In this document: positions 1-7,701 of the stretch, in pieces
Layout: the number at the start of each line of letters is the position of its first letter
Position numbering within the stretch: the stretch's first letter is position 1
Assembly (NCBI GenBank): GCA_944385265.1
Contig: CALWWO010000085.1
Span: 1 to 18,065, forward strand
Source of the DNA: an uncultured Oscillospiraceae bacterium
GTDB taxonomy: Bacteria; Bacillota_A; Clostridia; Oscillospirales; Oscillospiraceae
Length of the DNA stretch: 18,065 nucleotides
Direction: 5' to 3'
Translations under genes and position numbers: made by a program
Notes under the pieces: model-generated
Told to the model about the DNA's origin: nothing
Databases searched by the model: none
The model's input: only the letters and a program-made list of their open reading frames with translations

Positions 1-70
1 CGCTCTTTTATTTTGAGGAAAAATATGCTATCATATGGGAAATAAAATTATTTTAACAGGAGGCATCTCG

Positions 71-1345
71 ATGGAGACAAACGGCAGATATCAATACGAT
101 CTTGTAAAAAAACTGAGCTTTGTCAGATGGGGAGGCACGGATGAGGAGCTTTGCGCCGCCGGCATTCTTATGGATGAGATCAAAAAAGCGGGCGGAAACG
201 CGGAGTATATGGAGTTTAAAATACCGGCGTACGAGCTGCAAAAATGCAGTGTTTCCGTCGTCGCGCCATTTAAAAAGGAGCTTGAGTGCGTCCCGCACGG
301 CATGACGGGCTCACTGCCTGACGGCGGCATCGACCTGAAGTTTATGTATGCCGAGCGCGGCGTTGAGGAGGACTATATCGGGATAGACGACCTCTCCGAC
401 ACCGCCGTGCTCATAAACGAGCTCAATTTTGACGCGTATAAGCTTCTCTGTGAAAAGCACGCAGCCGCATTTATAACGATCTCGGGCAAATACTACGATT
501 CGGCTGAAAATTCCGATCTTATGCCGCGCCCCATGCGCCCGAAATTCCTTGAAAACGGCAAAATACCCGGCTTTGTCATCTGGGCAAAAGACGCTACCGA
601 TATAGTGCGCGGTGGAGCAGAGACGATACATCTTGAGCTCAAAGAGACGGAGACGGAGCGCACATCGCGCGATATACTCGCAGTCATACCGGGCACGCAG
701 TATCCGAACGAGTCTATTGTTCTGACGGCGCATTATGACAGCGTGCTTGTCGGCACCGGCTCATGGGACAATGCGACAGGCGCTGCCACGCTTATGTACA
801 TATACCAGCACTTCCTCAAAAATCCGCCGAAACGCACGATGCATTTTATATGGTGCGGCTCCGAGGAGCAGGGGCTTTACGGCAGCAAAGCATATGTGGA
901 ACAGCACGAGGATCTGCTCGATGAGATAAAGTTCTGCTTTAACTTCGATATGTGCGGCACCGTTTTAGGTCCAAACGAAATAAGAGTCACCGGCGGGGAC
1001 GACTTGAAGCATATGACGGAACAGTTCTGCCGGGAGACCGGTTTTTCCGCCGATATAAAAACGTGTGTCCATTCAAGCGATTCGGCTCCGTTTGCCGATC
1101 GCGGCATTCCTGCCGTCGGCATATCGCGCGGAACGAAAACTGCCGAGATACATACAAGAAACGACATCATGTTCCCGCTGTGCCCGAAGCAGCTTTATAA
1201 TACGGGCGAGTTCGCGATAAAATTTATAAACCGCGTCGCAAATTCTGCCGTTATACCCATACCTAAAGGTATGCCGGACGATATGAAAGAGGCGCTTGAT
1301 AAGTATTTTCAGCGCGATAAGACGCCGTATAAACCGGCAAATTGA
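71..1345 (+). CDS. M28-family zinc metallopeptidase (aminopeptidase-like)
   Basis: Probably a di-zinc exopeptidase of the M28 clan that removes N-terminal residues from peptides; the substrate is unknown. The start is ATG at 71 because AGGAGG lies at 58-63, 7 nt upstream; an in-frame ATG at 35 has no such site. This gives 424 aa. Metal-binding residues of the family can be read in order: His in AHYDS (about residue 221), Asp in SWDNATGA (233), the Glu pair in CGSEEQGLYGS (265-266), Asp in FNFDMCG (293) and His in EIHTRND (361). The N-terminal part (residues 1-200) fits the lid/PA-like insertion seen in larger M28 enzymes. There is no signal peptide or membrane helix, so it should be cytoplasmic. 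It stands about 90 bp before the MscS gene on the same strand, with no clear terminator between them. Family confidence is high; specificity is not known. Confidence 0.9.
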   Translation: METNGRYQYDLVKKLSFVRWGGTDEELCAAGILMDEIKKAGGNAEYMEFKIPAYELQKCSVSVVAPFKKELECVPHGMTGSLPDGGIDLKFMYAERGVEEDYIGIDDLSDTAVLINELNFDAYKLLCEKHAAAFITISGKYYDSAENSDLMPRPMRPKFLENGKIPGFVIWAKDATDIVRGGAETIHLELKETETERTSRDILAVIPGTQYPNESIVLTAHYDSVLVGTGSWDNATGAATLMYIYQHFLKNPPKRTMHFIWCGSEEQGLYGSKAYVEQHEDLLDEIKFCFNFDMCGTVLGPNEIRVTGGDDLKHMTEQFCRETGFSADIKTCVHSSDSAPFADRGIPAVGISRGTKTAEIHTRNDIMFPLCPKQLYNTGEFAIKFINRVANSAVIPIPKGMPDDMKEALDKYFQRDKTPYKPAN

Positions 1346-1374
1346 ATATATATGTTAAAATTTAATTTAAATAG

Positions 1375-1403
1375 TAGAAAAAATACGAGAGATATGATAA
1401 AAT
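1375..1403 (+). promoter_or_regulatory. Possible promoter of the MscS-nitroreductase pair
   Basis: TAGAAA at 1375-1380 and TAAAAT at 1398-1403 are separated by 17 bp, in the AT-rich gap between the peptidase and the channel gene. The -35 match is only moderate (4 of 6), so read-through from the peptidase gene is an equally good explanation for expression of the pair. Confidence 0.3.
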
Positions 1404-1435
1404 GGTAATATAAACACCGTCAGGAGGAATAGGCT

Positions 1436-2266
1436 GTGATAAACAGGATATTAAATTTTGCAATAGGCTCATTTACAGTAGGTAACATCCTCGCTGCGGT
1501 GATTGCGTTCGCCATAGGGCGCATCGTAGTGAAATATGTTATGCGTATGTTTGAGCGCGCGCTGGAGAGATCGCATGTTGATACGACGCTTATGCGGTTT
1601 ATAAACCACGCGGCGCGGATACTGCTGTATTTCGTTCTCGTCGTTATTGTGGCTGACTGCCTTAATATCTCCATCGTGTCAATGGTCGCCGTATTCAGCG
1701 TTGCCGGGCTTGCCGTTTCTCTCGCTGCGGAAAATTCTCTTTCGAATCTGGCCGGCGGAGTACTGCTCCTTGTTTTAAAGCCGTTCAAGGTGGGCGATTT
1801 TATCGAGGCTTCTGGAAATTCCGGTACGGTGGTGGATCTCGGTCTTATTTATACAGAGCTTTTGACTATTGACAATAAACATATCTATATACCTAATAAG
1901 GATGTTTCGTCCGAGGATATAATAAATTATTCCGAAGAGGAAAATCGCCGCGTCGATATCAAGATAAACGTCGACTACAACTCTGATGCAGGAAAGGTAA
2001 AAAAGGTGCTGCTCGATACGGTGCGCGCAACGGAGGGAATTTTTGAAAAGCCGGAGCCGTTTGTAAGACTCAGCGACTATAAAGACAGCTCCGTCGAATA
2101 TACTATCCGTGTATGGTGCCGAAACGCAGACTACTGGGATGTATATTTTAACCTTCTCGAAAGCTTGAAGCCGGCGCTTAACAATGCGGGGGTGGATATA
2201 ACGTATAACCACCTCAATGTCCATATAATAGACGAAAAAACAGATTGTTCTAAGGAGGAAAAATAA
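1436..2266 (+). CDS. MscS-family small-conductance mechanosensitive channel
   Basis: A pore-forming membrane protein that would release ions and small solutes on hypo-osmotic shock. At 276 aa it is close to the minimal MscS size. Hydrophobic segments lie at about residues 14-36, 60-80 and 81-115. The third carries the family's pore-helix pattern of small residues, continuing into SNLAGGVLLLVLKPFKVGDF (about 103-122), the TM3b/beta-domain junction typical of MscS. The soluble C-terminal part contains IYIPN (150-154), also typical. The start is GTG at 1436, with AGGAGG at 1422-1427. Its stop codon TAA overlaps the next gene's ATG by one base, and that gene's ribosome binding site lies inside this reading frame, so the two are translationally coupled. 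Confidence 0.93.
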   Translation: MINRILNFAIGSFTVGNILAAVIAFAIGRIVVKYVMRMFERALERSHVDTTLMRFINHAARILLYFVLVVIVADCLNISIVSMVAVFSVAGLAVSLAAENSLSNLAGGVLLLVLKPFKVGDFIEASGNSGTVVDLGLIYTELLTIDNKHIYIPNKDVSSEDIINYSEEENRRVDIKINVDYNSDAGKVKKVLLDTVRATEGIFEKPEPFVRLSDYKDSSVEYTIRVWCRNADYWDVYFNLLESLKPALNNAGVDITYNHLNVHIIDEKTDCSKEEK

Positions 2267-2790
2267 TGAAAAACGAGACTTTACAAAGCATTAAAGACAG
2301 AAGATCAATAAGAAAATACAAAGACCGGCAGATAACTGAGGCGGAGCTCGACATCGTCCTTGAGGCGGGGACGTACGCCGCCACGGCAAAAGGTACGCAG
2401 TCGCCCAAAATGGTAGCCGTTCAGGATAGAGAGCTCGTTAAAAAGCTGTCCGCGATGAACGCCGCCGTCATGGGCTCTGACGGGGACCCGTTTTATGGGG
2501 CGCCGACCGTCGTCATCGTATTCGGCGATTCGGAGCGTCCAAATTACATCCAGGATGCCAGCCTCGTGCTCGGGAATCTCATGCTCGCCGCATATGCCGC
2601 CGATCTGGGATCATGCTGGATAAACAGAGCGAGGGAGATGTTCGACACCGAAGAGGGCAAAGCGTTAAAGAAAGAGTGGGGACTTGAGGATAAGTATGTC
2701 GGCGTCGGCTGCTGCATACTCGGCTATCAGGACGGCGAGACCCCGGCGGCGAAGCCGAGGAAAAGCGATTATATAATCAAAATACAATAA
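2266..2790 (+). CDS. Nitroreductase-family flavoprotein
   Basis: Probably an FMN-dependent NAD(P)H oxidoreductase of the nitroreductase superfamily, acting in the cytoplasm as a dimer; the physiological substrate is unknown. It is 174 aa, which is normal for the short subfamily. The N-terminal RRSIRKY (12-18) is the usual phosphate/FMN-binding start of the family. The segment DASLVLGNLMLAAYAADLGS (97-116) followed by CWI matches the conserved helix and G-S-C-W-I motif lining the flavin site. The start at 2266 is set by AAGGAGG just upstream, at 2252-2258. It is coupled to the MscS gene by a 1-nt overlap and followed by a strong terminator, so it is the last gene of its transcription unit. Confidence 0.9.
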   Translation: MKNETLQSIKDRRSIRKYKDRQITEAELDIVLEAGTYAATAKGTQSPKMVAVQDRELVKKLSAMNAAVMGSDGDPFYGAPTVVIVFGDSERPNYIQDASLVLGNLMLAAYAADLGSCWINRAREMFDTEEGKALKKEWGLEDKYVGVGCCILGYQDGETPAAKPRKSDYIIKIQ

Positions 2791-2825
2791 TCTGCTCCAT
2801 AAACCGGTATCGCGATAAGATACGG

Positions 2826-2857
2826 AAAAAGCGCAAGGGTATCTTTGCGCTTTTTTT
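2826..2857 (+). terminator. Rho-independent terminator after the nitroreductase gene
   Basis: GCGCAA (2831-2836) pairs with TTGCGC (2845-2850). The A run at 2826-2830 extends the stem with the T run at 2851-2857. The loop is 8 nt. It separates the MscS/nitroreductase unit from the RDD gene array. Confidence 0.88.
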
Positions 2858-2880
2858 CATACATAAACCAAAAACGGCAT

Positions 2881-2944
2881 GCTTTTAAAAGCGCGCCGCC
2901 GCGGGTATGGGAGATAAGGCAGTCAGACGGACGGCGTCGCCGTC
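2881..2944 (+). promoter_or_regulatory. Two palindromes upstream of the first RDD gene
   Basis: GCTTTTAAAAGC at 2881-2892 is a perfect 12-bp palindrome. GACGGCG-T-CGCCGTC at 2930-2944 has two perfect 7-bp arms and ends 9 nt before the ribosome binding site at 2954. No convincing -35/-10 pair is visible in this gap, although a terminator lies upstream. These could be operators or RNA hairpins near the ribosome binding site; the role is inferred only from position. Confidence 0.3.
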
Positions 2945-2966
2945 AAATGGGAATGTGAGGTGCGAT

Positions 2967-4238
2967 ATGAAAAACGATAATCCTGCAACGAACGAAATCA
3001 GGAAAGATTCACAAAGCGGCGGAACAAAACTTCCGGAGGCGTTGAGAAGACCTGACCCGGAGAGCATAGACAGGAAAGACGGCTATATCATAGACAGCAA
3101 AATCCATCCATGGCGACGCTTTTTTGCAAGAGCGCTCGATACGCTGATATATTTTCTGATCTGCGCCTTATATGCGGGATTTGTCGGCAGATACCATATA
3201 GCCGGTATAGTTCCGATGCAGCTTTCATTCCGTATGCTGCTCGTAACGACGATAGTCGAGCCGCTTTTCCTGCGCATTTTCGGCACCACGATAGGGAAAT
3301 GGTGCATGGGCATGAAAATCGTGGACCGCGGAGGGAAGCCGACGTATTTCCGGGCGCTGCTCCGTTCGCTCGTTATGGCGGGGATAGGGCTTGGCGCATA
3401 TCTGCCGTGGGCATGTATAGTTTTGCCGCTTATATGGTTATGGCGATACCATAAGGTAGGCAGGGTACCATGGGAGGAAAATATACTGCCGCACAATGAG
3501 TATAAGGTGGATTTCCGCCCCAAAGTAGTCGAATATGCGCTTGCGATCGCCGGCTGCGCCGCGGTGTTTATCGGCAGCACGATGTATACGTCGCTTCCGC
3601 CGCACAGCGGAGATATAACAGTCTCGCAATACGCCGAAAATTTCGACTACATCTCACGATATTATTACGGGCTGTATTACGAATCGCTCCGCTTTGAAAA
3701 CCCGTATTACAGAGGCGATTCGGAGGAATACAAAATTGCGGCAATCAATGAAAACGGGGAATGGGTCGCCGGCGTGGGCTATCCGTCAAGGATAATTTAC
3801 AGTAACTTTTCCGCCGCGTGTTACGGATTGGGCGACTGTATGCGCCGTTCGCCGCAAAATGTGGACGAGACGCTGACGCCTGTATTTTCGTATGAGTTTG
3901 ATGACGGAAAAGTGAAATCGGTCCGGATAACGGCGAGCGCCGAAGGACGTCCGTTCAGCGTCGCCGGTTACGGGAATCTGTATAAGGCGGCGACCCTTGC
4001 GCTGGCAAAGGCGGACGGGATGTCGGTCGTCGATTATTCCGTTTTGCGTTACGAGATGTGGAAGCGGGCGCCGTTTGAAAGTTATACAATAACGCGCGGG
4101 AACATTACTGTAACGGTATCCGTCGAATACAGCTATCTTGCGCCGACGCCCGATGACGGCAATATACTTTTGAGCACGGTCGGCGACGAGGATTGCTCGT
4201 TCAGCACGGAATTTACCGTCAGCATCAATGACGGCTGA
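2967..4238 (+). CDS. RDD-family membrane protein, paralogue 1 (no HTH)
   Basis: First of four tandem paralogues; function unknown. The start is ATG at 2967, because GTGAGG at 2954-2959 is placed well for it and the same context precedes the second paralogue; this gives 423 aa. The first 45 or so residues are hydrophilic. RRFFARALD (about 50-58) is the R...D signature of the RDD domain. Hydrophobic segments lie near 57-74, 86-106, 129-160 and 187-206, with the conserved loop GTTIGKWCMGMKIVDRGGKP at about 106-125. Residues from about 210 form a soluble domain that begins with LPPHSGDITVSQYAENFDY and is shared with the next three proteins; the last helix probably places it outside the cell. SYTITRGNITVTVSVEYS near the C-terminus is almost identical in paralogue 2. 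Some RDD proteins have been linked to ion transport, but nothing here shows that. Confidence 0.8.
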   Translation: MKNDNPATNEIRKDSQSGGTKLPEALRRPDPESIDRKDGYIIDSKIHPWRRFFARALDTLIYFLICALYAGFVGRYHIAGIVPMQLSFRMLLVTTIVEPLFLRIFGTTIGKWCMGMKIVDRGGKPTYFRALLRSLVMAGIGLGAYLPWACIVLPLIWLWRYHKVGRVPWEENILPHNEYKVDFRPKVVEYALAIAGCAAVFIGSTMYTSLPPHSGDITVSQYAENFDYISRYYYGLYYESLRFENPYYRGDSEEYKIAAINENGEWVAGVGYPSRIIYSNFSAACYGLGDCMRRSPQNVDETLTPVFSYEFDDGKVKSVRITASAEGRPFSVAGYGNLYKAATLALAKADGMSVVDYSVLRYEMWKRAPFESYTITRGNITVTVSVEYSYLAPTPDDGNILLSTVGDEDCSFSTEFTVSINDG

Positions 4239-4355
4239 GAAGACGCATGATATTAAAGGCTTATGATATTGCGCTTGGCGCGATGAGCTTGTATAGATGC
4301 CGGAAGTTGTGCTTTTGGGGCGCGTTTTGAAAAAATCCTGCAAGGCGCAGAATGT

Positions 4356-4370
4356 CGATATGAAATATCG
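4356..4370 (+). promoter_or_regulatory. Palindrome next to the ribosome binding site of the second RDD gene
   Basis: CGATAT-GAA-ATATCG is a perfect 6-bp inverted repeat with a 3-nt centre, ending 6 nt before the GTGAGG ribosome binding site at 4377-4382. A different palindrome sits in the same place before paralogue 1. The rest of the 150-bp gap (4239-4388) shows no clear promoter or terminator, so paralogues 1 and 2 may share a transcript. Confidence 0.25.
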
Positions 4371-4388
4371 GGAAATGTGAGGTGCGAT

Positions 4389-5675
4389 ATGAAGAAGAAA
4401 GACAGCTTTGTAATGGAAGAAATGAAGAGGGAGGCGCGAAAACAGGGCAAAAAGCTGCCGGAGGAGGTAAAGACGAAAAATTCCCCGCGCGGGAGGCAGG
4501 ACGATGTGTATGTTATAGAAAGCACGCGTCACCCATGGCGCAGGTTTTTTGCAAGAGCGATAGATATGCTGATATATTTTTCGATCTATGTTCTGTTCAC
4601 GACGCTCGTTATGCGCCATGGGATGTTTTCAACGTATTCCAGCGTCATATCGTTTTCCATGCTGTTTTTAAACCTGCTGATAGAGCCGCTGTGCCTGCGT
4701 ATCTGGGGCACTACGCTCGGTAAATGGTGCATGGGGATAAAAGTCGTGGATCGCGGCGGAAAGCCTACGTATAAGCGCGCGCTTCTCCGCACGCTCGGCG
4801 TGACGCTTTTAGGGCTAGGCTTATATATTCCGGTATTGAGCGTCATATTGATGATATTCTGGTTTTTCTGGTACCGCAAGCGCGGCACGGTCGCATGGGA
4901 GGATAACATCTGGGCGCACAACGAGTATAAAGTAAACTTCCATCCGAAGGCGGCGGCGTATGCGCTGACAGCCGCAGTGTGCGTGGTATTGATATTTGCA
5001 GGAGCGGTATTCGGAGCGCTCCCGCCGAATACAGGAGATTTGACCGTCTCGCAGTTCGCTGAAAACTTCAATTATCTCAGCGAGTATTACTACTATCCGT
5101 ATTACAGCAGACTGTTTAACACGTCGGTGTATTCATGGTGGAAGGAAATGTGGAACGACGAGCCTGTAAGACCGGAGCCGGTCGGAGCTGACGGGAGCTG
5201 GAACGCGAAACGGGAATATCCGCTGATATGGGAAGGCTATATGGATAATGTACGTTTCGCGTCAATCACGGATCTCTCACAGACAAATCCGTTGTTTGAC
5301 GACAGCAAGCTGTGTCCCGTTTTTTCATACGAGCTTGACGGAGATACGGTAAAATCGGTGACGGTAAGCGCCAGTGCCGAGAGCACAAGGATCGCGCTTG
5401 CGTCGTACGATAATATATACAGGGTGGCGGCGCTTGCACTGTCGCAGACAAACGGGATATCGCCGCTGGACTACTGGGCGCTGAGATTTAAAATGGAGAG
5501 AAAAGCTCCATTTGATAGCTATACGATAACGCAGGGGAATATCACCGTGACGGTCAATGTCGAATACAGCGGGATGCAGATATCCGAGGATAACGAGCAA
5601 ATCCTGACATATGAGGTGGGCGATGAGCCGTGCTCGTTTGCCGCCGAATTTACGGTGAGCGTGGCAGGCGAGTGA
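4389..5675 (+). CDS. RDD-family membrane protein, paralogue 2 (no HTH)
   Basis: Second paralogue, 428 aa from ATG 4389; function unknown. AATGTGAGGTGCGATATGAA around the start is also present around the start of paralogue 1, which points to a fairly recent duplication and settles both starts. The N-terminus (1-45) is charged and lysine-rich. HPWRRFFARAIDMLIYF (about 48-64) opens the RDD domain. Further hydrophobic segments lie near 87-103, 135-161 and 190-210. The loop GTTLGKWCMGIKVVDRGGKP (107-126) is nearly identical to that of paralogue 1. The C-terminal domain starts LPPNTGDLTVSQFAENFNY (211 onward) and ends with a SYTITQGNITVTVNVEYS strand region. The hydrophobic pattern predicts a cytoplasmic N-terminus and an external C-terminal domain. 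A strong terminator follows. Confidence 0.8.
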   Translation: MKKKDSFVMEEMKREARKQGKKLPEEVKTKNSPRGRQDDVYVIESTRHPWRRFFARAIDMLIYFSIYVLFTTLVMRHGMFSTYSSVISFSMLFLNLLIEPLCLRIWGTTLGKWCMGIKVVDRGGKPTYKRALLRTLGVTLLGLGLYIPVLSVILMIFWFFWYRKRGTVAWEDNIWAHNEYKVNFHPKAAAYALTAAVCVVLIFAGAVFGALPPNTGDLTVSQFAENFNYLSEYYYYPYYSRLFNTSVYSWWKEMWNDEPVRPEPVGADGSWNAKREYPLIWEGYMDNVRFASITDLSQTNPLFDDSKLCPVFSYELDGDTVKSVTVSASAESTRIALASYDNIYRVAALALSQTNGISPLDYWALRFKMERKAPFDSYTITQGNITVTVNVEYSGMQISEDNEQILTYEVGDEPCSFAAEFTVSVAGE

Positions 5676-5717
5676 TATCGGTGCGGCGAGCGTCAGTGCC
5701 GCCAAAATGTAAAACGG

Positions 5718-5753
5718 AAAGCGCCGGTACGCGCGCACAGACCGGCGCTTTTT
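5718..5753 (+). terminator. Rho-independent terminator after RDD paralogue 2
   Basis: AAAGCGCCGGT (5718-5728) pairs perfectly with ACCGGCGCTTT (5741-5751) around a 12-nt loop, and the T run extends to 5753. It isolates the first MerR-RDD gene as its own transcription unit. Confidence 0.9.
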
Positions 5754-5826
5754 ACAGTGCTCCGCCGTAGACCGGGGCGCACCGTGAAATATTTTGCTGT
5801 AGACTTAAAATTTTTCGCAAAAAGCC

Positions 5827-5857
5827 TTGACTATAAACATGGTGCATACTTTATCCT
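5827..5857 (+). promoter_or_regulatory. MerR-type promoter of the first MerR-RDD gene
   Basis: TTGACT (5827-5832) and TATCCT (5852-5857) are separated by 19 bp instead of the usual 17. A 19-20 bp spacer is the hallmark of promoters that MerR-family regulators activate by twisting DNA. An imperfect dyad lies across the spacer: TAAA-C-ATG (5834-5841) against CAT-AC-TTTA (5845-5853). An A/T-rich stretch lies upstream. The predicted RNA start is near 5864, about 25 nt before the ATG. The best reading is autoregulation by the encoded MerR domain. A 17-bp alternative -10 (TTTATC, 5850-5855) is possible but poorer. Confidence 0.68.
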
Positions 5858-5888
5858 GATAATATAATCATCGAGAGGAGCGGCGCAA

Positions 5889-7457
5889 ATGACCATTAAG
5901 GAAATCGAAGAGCGTTCAGGTATGCTTCGTTCAAATATCAGGTTTTATGAAAGGAACGGTCTGATATGCCCGTCGCGGCAGTCGAATAAATACCGCGATT
6001 ATTCGGAGAGCGACTTTGAGGAGCTTATGCGGATAAAGCTTCTGCGCGGTCTTGGCATAACGATCGAGGAGATAAAAAGCCTTCAGGCGGGCGCGGATAG
6101 CCTCGCCGATGCACTGCAAAGACGTATAGCCGGTATACGCGGCACAATGGAAGACGCCGGGCGCACGGAAAAGCTGTGCGCCATGATATGTGATGACAAG
6201 GTAGAATACAGCGGCTTAGATGGCGAAAAATATCTCTCCTGCGATGTGACTGAGAAAAAAATCAGAGAGGAGCTTCCGGCTGAGGAGGAGAACGGAAATT
6301 TAAAAACGCTCGCTATAAGGCGCGTGCTCGCGAGGATCGTGGATATGAATATATACACGACGGTATGGCTTCTCATCCTCAGGCTGGCGTTTGGGGCGAG
6401 CGAGTATATTTTGCCCGATATGCAGATGATAAGGCTTCTGCCGACTGTCGCGTTCCGGACGACGCTCATATCGCCGGAGCTGCCCGATATGCTTATGACG
6501 TTTTTTACGATGCTCATCATAGAGCCCGTGCTGCTCAACCTTTGGGGGACGACGGCGGGCAAATGGATATTCGGTCTTCGTGTGTTCCGAGTAGGGGGAA
6601 GGAAGCCAAATTATAAAGAGAGCGTGTTTAGATGCCTCAATATGTTCTGGTACGGATTCGGTCTCGGCATAAACGGACTTGTTACATTAATATTGTGGAT
6701 AGTATCTTTTCGGCGTATGTGGCGCGGCGACGATACGCAGTGGGACATAAACCATTGGCTTGATGTGACGACGGAGAAAACGAGTATTTACAACGGCATC
6801 GCTTTGACCGCGGCGCTTGCTGCCATATTGTGCCTGCCGTATATCGCCGACACGGCTGACCGCACCCCGCCTAATACGGGAGATCTCACCGTCAGCGAGT
6901 ATGCGGAGAATTTCAATTACCTGTCAAGCAAATATAATGAGGAGTATTTTAACGGTCGGCGGGTCGAGCTGCTCAACCACGAAGGCGAATGGACGGGAGA
7001 CGGCGATTTGCCGCTTGACGGCTTTTATAGCGTGTATGCGAGCATTGGAAACGTCTACTATATGCTTCCCGGCGGTCTGTGCCCTTCGTTCGGATATACG
7101 GTCTCTGACGGCGGAGTTGTGGAAAAGATAGAGGTAGAGCTTTTAAGCCACGACGGAGAAGAGACGCCCAACGTGATATTGGGGATAAACCGGATCATTT
7201 TGATGGCAGCCCTGTCGTACGCGGACGGAGATATAAACGCAAGCGCGTTTTCAAGCTATACGAGAGAAATAAAAGCTATCGTGACGGCAGTTAATACGTT
7301 TGACGGTTTTTCCTTTGCGCTTGACGGGATGCATGTAACGTACGATGTACAATATTCAGGGTACGAGCTCGACAAAGAAAATGAGGTTTTGCGCCTTTCG
7401 GGCGATGAGGAAAACGCATATTTTGCCTGCCGCCTGACGATACAGAAAAGTTACTAA
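5889..7457 (+). CDS. MerR-type HTH fused to RDD membrane domain and ectodomain (paralogue 3)
   Basis: Probably a membrane-anchored transcription regulator, 522 aa. Residues 1-66 are a textbook MerR winged helix-turn-helix: MTIKEIEERSGM, IRFYERNGLI, KYRDYSESDFEELMRIKLLR, then GITIEEIKSL. Residues 70-100 look like the MerR dimerisation helix, followed by LDGEKYL (110-116), also present in paralogue 4. RRVLARIVD (144-152) opens the RDD domain. Hydrophobic segments lie near 152-172, 199-219, 248-273 and 301-320, with GTTAGKWIFGLRV (220-232) between. From about 326 the shared ectodomain begins, TPPNTGDLTVSEYAENFNYL. AGGAG at 5876-5880 is 8 nt before the ATG. Ordinary MerR proteins have a small cytoplasmic ligand domain after the coiled coil; here it is replaced by a membrane domain, so the signal may come from the membrane or from outside. 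No terminator is obvious after it. Confidence 0.85.
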   Translation: MTIKEIEERSGMLRSNIRFYERNGLICPSRQSNKYRDYSESDFEELMRIKLLRGLGITIEEIKSLQAGADSLADALQRRIAGIRGTMEDAGRTEKLCAMICDDKVEYSGLDGEKYLSCDVTEKKIREELPAEEENGNLKTLAIRRVLARIVDMNIYTTVWLLILRLAFGASEYILPDMQMIRLLPTVAFRTTLISPELPDMLMTFFTMLIIEPVLLNLWGTTAGKWIFGLRVFRVGGRKPNYKESVFRCLNMFWYGFGLGINGLVTLILWIVSFRRMWRGDDTQWDINHWLDVTTEKTSIYNGIALTAALAAILCLPYIADTADRTPPNTGDLTVSEYAENFNYLSSKYNEEYFNGRRVELLNHEGEWTGDGDLPLDGFYSVYASIGNVYYMLPGGLCPSFGYTVSDGGVVEKIEVELLSHDGEETPNVILGINRIILMAALSYADGDINASAFSSYTREIKAIVTAVNTFDGFSFALDGMHVTYDVQYSGYELDKENEVLRLSGDEENAYFACRLTIQKSY

Positions 7458-7598
7458 CAGCAGGACGGCTGATTTTGCCGCATTGTGCGAAAGCGTGAGA
7501 TGAGGCGTATGTCACACAAAACAACAAATGGACCGTTCAAAATCCGCAATATTTTTAAAAGCGCTAAATGGTCTTTGATGCAAAAATTTAAAAAACTC

Positions 7599-7629
7599 TT
7601 GACTGTAAAGCTACTTGATAGCTTATCAT
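7599..7629 (+). promoter_or_regulatory. MerR-type promoter of the second MerR-RDD gene
   Basis: TTGACT (7599-7604) and TATCAT (7624-7629) are separated by exactly 19 bp, the same geometry as at paralogue 3. A perfect inverted repeat AAGCTA-CTTGA-TAGCTT (7608-7613 and 7619-7624) sits in the spacer, where a MerR dimer would bind. Both promoters share the frame TTGACT-N-TAAA ... ATA-N-N-TTATC-N-T. The predicted leader is about 65 nt. The rest of the 7458-7701 gap is AT-rich with no gene. Confidence 0.75.
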
Positions 7630-7701
7630 AATGTCAGGAAAGATATCTCCGGCGCATGGACGCGCGTCTTTTCAAATCTGGCTTGAAAGCGAGGAGATCT
7701 T

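Noticed and set aside
13..34. Promoter before the M28 peptidase gene
   Set aside because: TTGAGG and TATCAT are only 10 bp apart, and no well-spaced pair is visible in the 70 bp available; the true promoter may lie before the window.
3786..4619. 277-aa open frame on the minus strand
   Set aside because: It overlaps RDD paralogues 1 and 2 antisense, has no ribosome binding site logic, and reads as a low-complexity basic/aromatic shadow with no family motif.
7458..7560. Terminator after MerR-RDD paralogue 3
   Set aside because: Only weak GC-containing stems and no U run after a stem were found.
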